Shown here: positions 4,581-5,190 of the stretch, in pieces
Position numbering within the stretch: the first letter of the stretch is position 1
Layout of the letters: every line of letters starts with the position of its first letter
Assembly: GCA_965371445.1 (NCBI GenBank)
Contig: CBDUYN010000325.1
Span: 1-5,190, forward strand
DNA from: DASWIG01 sp965371445
Lineage (GTDB): Bacteria > Acidobacteriota > Thermoanaerobaculia > Multivoradales > J023
DNA: 5,190 bases
Direction: 5' to 3'
Notes under the pieces: generated by a model
Database searches by the model: none
Seen by the model: only the letters and a program-made list of their open reading frames with translations
Told to the model about the DNA's origin: nothing
Position numbers and translations under genes: made by a program

Positions 4581-4610
4581 GGCTCGAAGATCGGCTTCCG
4601 GCGCGTGACG
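4581..4610 (+). repeat. 30-bp tail repeat, copy B
   Basis: Matches 2581-2610 at 29 of 30 bases and ends 4 bases before the antitoxin stop codon at 4615. An upstream short inverted repeat, CTTGGA/TCCAAG at 4560-4579, has no T-run and is not a clear terminator. Confidence 0.85.
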
Positions 4611-4614
4611 GGCG

Positions 4615-4890
4615 TTACGCCACTTGCAGCTTGAGTCTCTTGCCAATGGCTTTTGCGAACCGCTCGAGCGTGCTGAGCTTGATGTCCGCGGCGTGGTTCT
4701 CGATGCGAGAGATCGCCGACTTCCTGGTCTCCATCCGTCGAGCCACCTCCTCCTGCGTCAAGCCGGCCTCTTCGCGAGCCTGGCGCAGGAGGACGCCCAA
4801 CTTGAAGTGCTCGTAGCCGACTTCGTAACCGTCGGCAAACTCGGTGTCCTCGTTCTTCCGCTGGGTGACGTATCTCTGAAGATCGCTCAT
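4615..4890 (-). CDS. higA: HigA-type antitoxin, XRE-family helix-turn-helix
   Basis: This 91-residue protein has an N-terminal part (1-30) that typically contacts the toxin and an XRE/Cro helix-turn-helix at about 32-88. The recognition region is LTQEEVARRMETRKSAISRIE (44-64), followed by LSTLERFAKAIGKRLKL. It is the expected partner of the HigB-type toxin encoded just upstream: it should bind that toxin and repress the operon promoter, which lies outside the window to the right. Start ATG 4890 overlaps the toxin stop in an ATGA junction (4 bases), so translation is probably coupled. A GAGG stretch lies about 9 bases upstream. The toxin-before-antitoxin order is the normal higBA arrangement. 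The gene looks complete and full length for the family. Confidence 0.93.
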   Translation of the reverse strand: MSDLQRYVTQRKNEDTEFADGYEVGYEHFKLGVLLRQAREEAGLTQEEVARRMETRKSAISRIENHAADIKLSTLERFAKAIGKRLKLQVA

Positions 4891-5190
4891 GCCTTCATCC
4901 TCTGACGGTAGTCTCTCTTTCGCTCCTCTGCCAAGGAGAGAAGCTCTTTCGGAGTCTTCTGTGTCTTCTTCCGGAAGCCATGAACGAGGATCACAACTCG
5001 ATCCGTGTCCAAAAAGGCGAGCAACCGAAAGGCATCGCCGCCGAAGTCGACGCGGACTTCCCAGATCTCGTCCGTTCCCGGAAGCTTCTTGAAGTAGCTG
5101 GTTGGGCCGATGTCCAGATCCTCGATCAGGGTCACTACCCAGGCGACCTTCTGAGCCTGTTTGCCGGCCAGCGAGTCGAGAAACTCCCGG
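4887..5190 (-). CDS. higB: HigB/RelE-superfamily toxin (Gp49-like), 5' end outside window
   Basis: The last 100 residues are visible, beginning REFLDSLAGKQAQKVAWV at the window edge; a few N-terminal residues and the start codon are missing. The pattern SYFKKLPGTDEIWEVRVDF, then FRLLAFLDTDRVVILVHGF and RKKTQKTPKELLSLAEERKRDY is the hallmark of the phage-derived Gp49-like/HigB group of the RelE superfamily. These are ribosome-dependent mRNA interferases that use basic residues instead of a classical catalytic triad. The GTG at 5135 is an internal Val codon, not the start: the family-like sequence continues in frame upstream of it. The stop overlaps the antitoxin start (ATGA). The visible part looks intact. 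Confidence 0.92.
   Translation of the reverse strand, partial: REFLDSLAGKQAQKVAWVVTLIEDLDIGPTSYFKKLPGTDEIWEVRVDFGGDAFRLLAFLDTDRVVILVHGFRKKTQKTPKELLSLAEERKRDYRQRMKA

Noticed and set aside
3960..4646. Long minus-strand frame opposite the TPR-like fragment
   Set aside because: The high GC content leaves all frames open here; its Arg/Pro/Leu-rich translation matches nothing I know, while the plus strand shows TPR-like helices.

Overview
This 5190-base window looks like a decayed accessory island from a moderately high-GC bacterium. Toxin-antitoxin genes, uncharacterised small proteins and broken genes are separated by a repeated sequence. There are no rRNA or tRNA genes, no housekeeping genes and no transposase. 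The host cannot be fixed from the sequence. The protein families are of the kind I associate with Acidobacteriota, Myxococcota-like deltaproteobacteria or other environmental bacteria, but this is only an impression. Base composition is mosaic: hand counts give about 47% GC at 1261-1320 and about 70% at 4321-4380, as expected for pieces of different origin.

Layout. (1) 1-283 is copy 1 of an interspersed repeat, starting inside the end of a small reading frame. (2) 389-1460 (+) is a two-gene overlapping unit. The first protein fuses an AF2212-like antitoxin domain to an uncharacterised GWNTYD-type domain; the second is an uncharacterised DPEEYLYRR/NYAHSEI-type protein. (3) 1469-2116 (-) is a broken AAA+ ATPase with an intact Walker A motif but two frameshifts and a deletion after Walker B. 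It resembles the ATPases that are paired with subtilisin-like proteases (IetA-type). (4) 2297-2593 is repeat copy 2, followed by about 200 bp of degenerate sequence. (5) 2789-3369 (-) is a complete antitoxin plus PemK/MazF-type toxin operon. (6) 3569-3789 is repeat copy 3, more diverged. (7) 3762-4538 is a graveyard: a TOPRIM-domain scrap cut off by repeat copy 3, two further possible minus-strand scraps, a 28-bp direct repeat, and a GC-rich TPR-like fragment on the plus strand. (8) 4615-5190 (-) is a HigB/HigA-type toxin-antitoxin operon whose toxin runs off the right edge.

How it fits together. Two intact type II toxin-antitoxin operons and one antitoxin-derived fusion sit between same-orientation repeat copies. 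Each repeat carries a perfectly conserved 22-bp palindrome, and the reading frames next to the repeats are truncated. The simplest reading is an island built and eroded by recombination at these repeats, with the toxin-antitoxin modules surviving because they are costly to lose. The most novel items are the fusion protein with its overlapping partner and the repeat/palindrome family itself.
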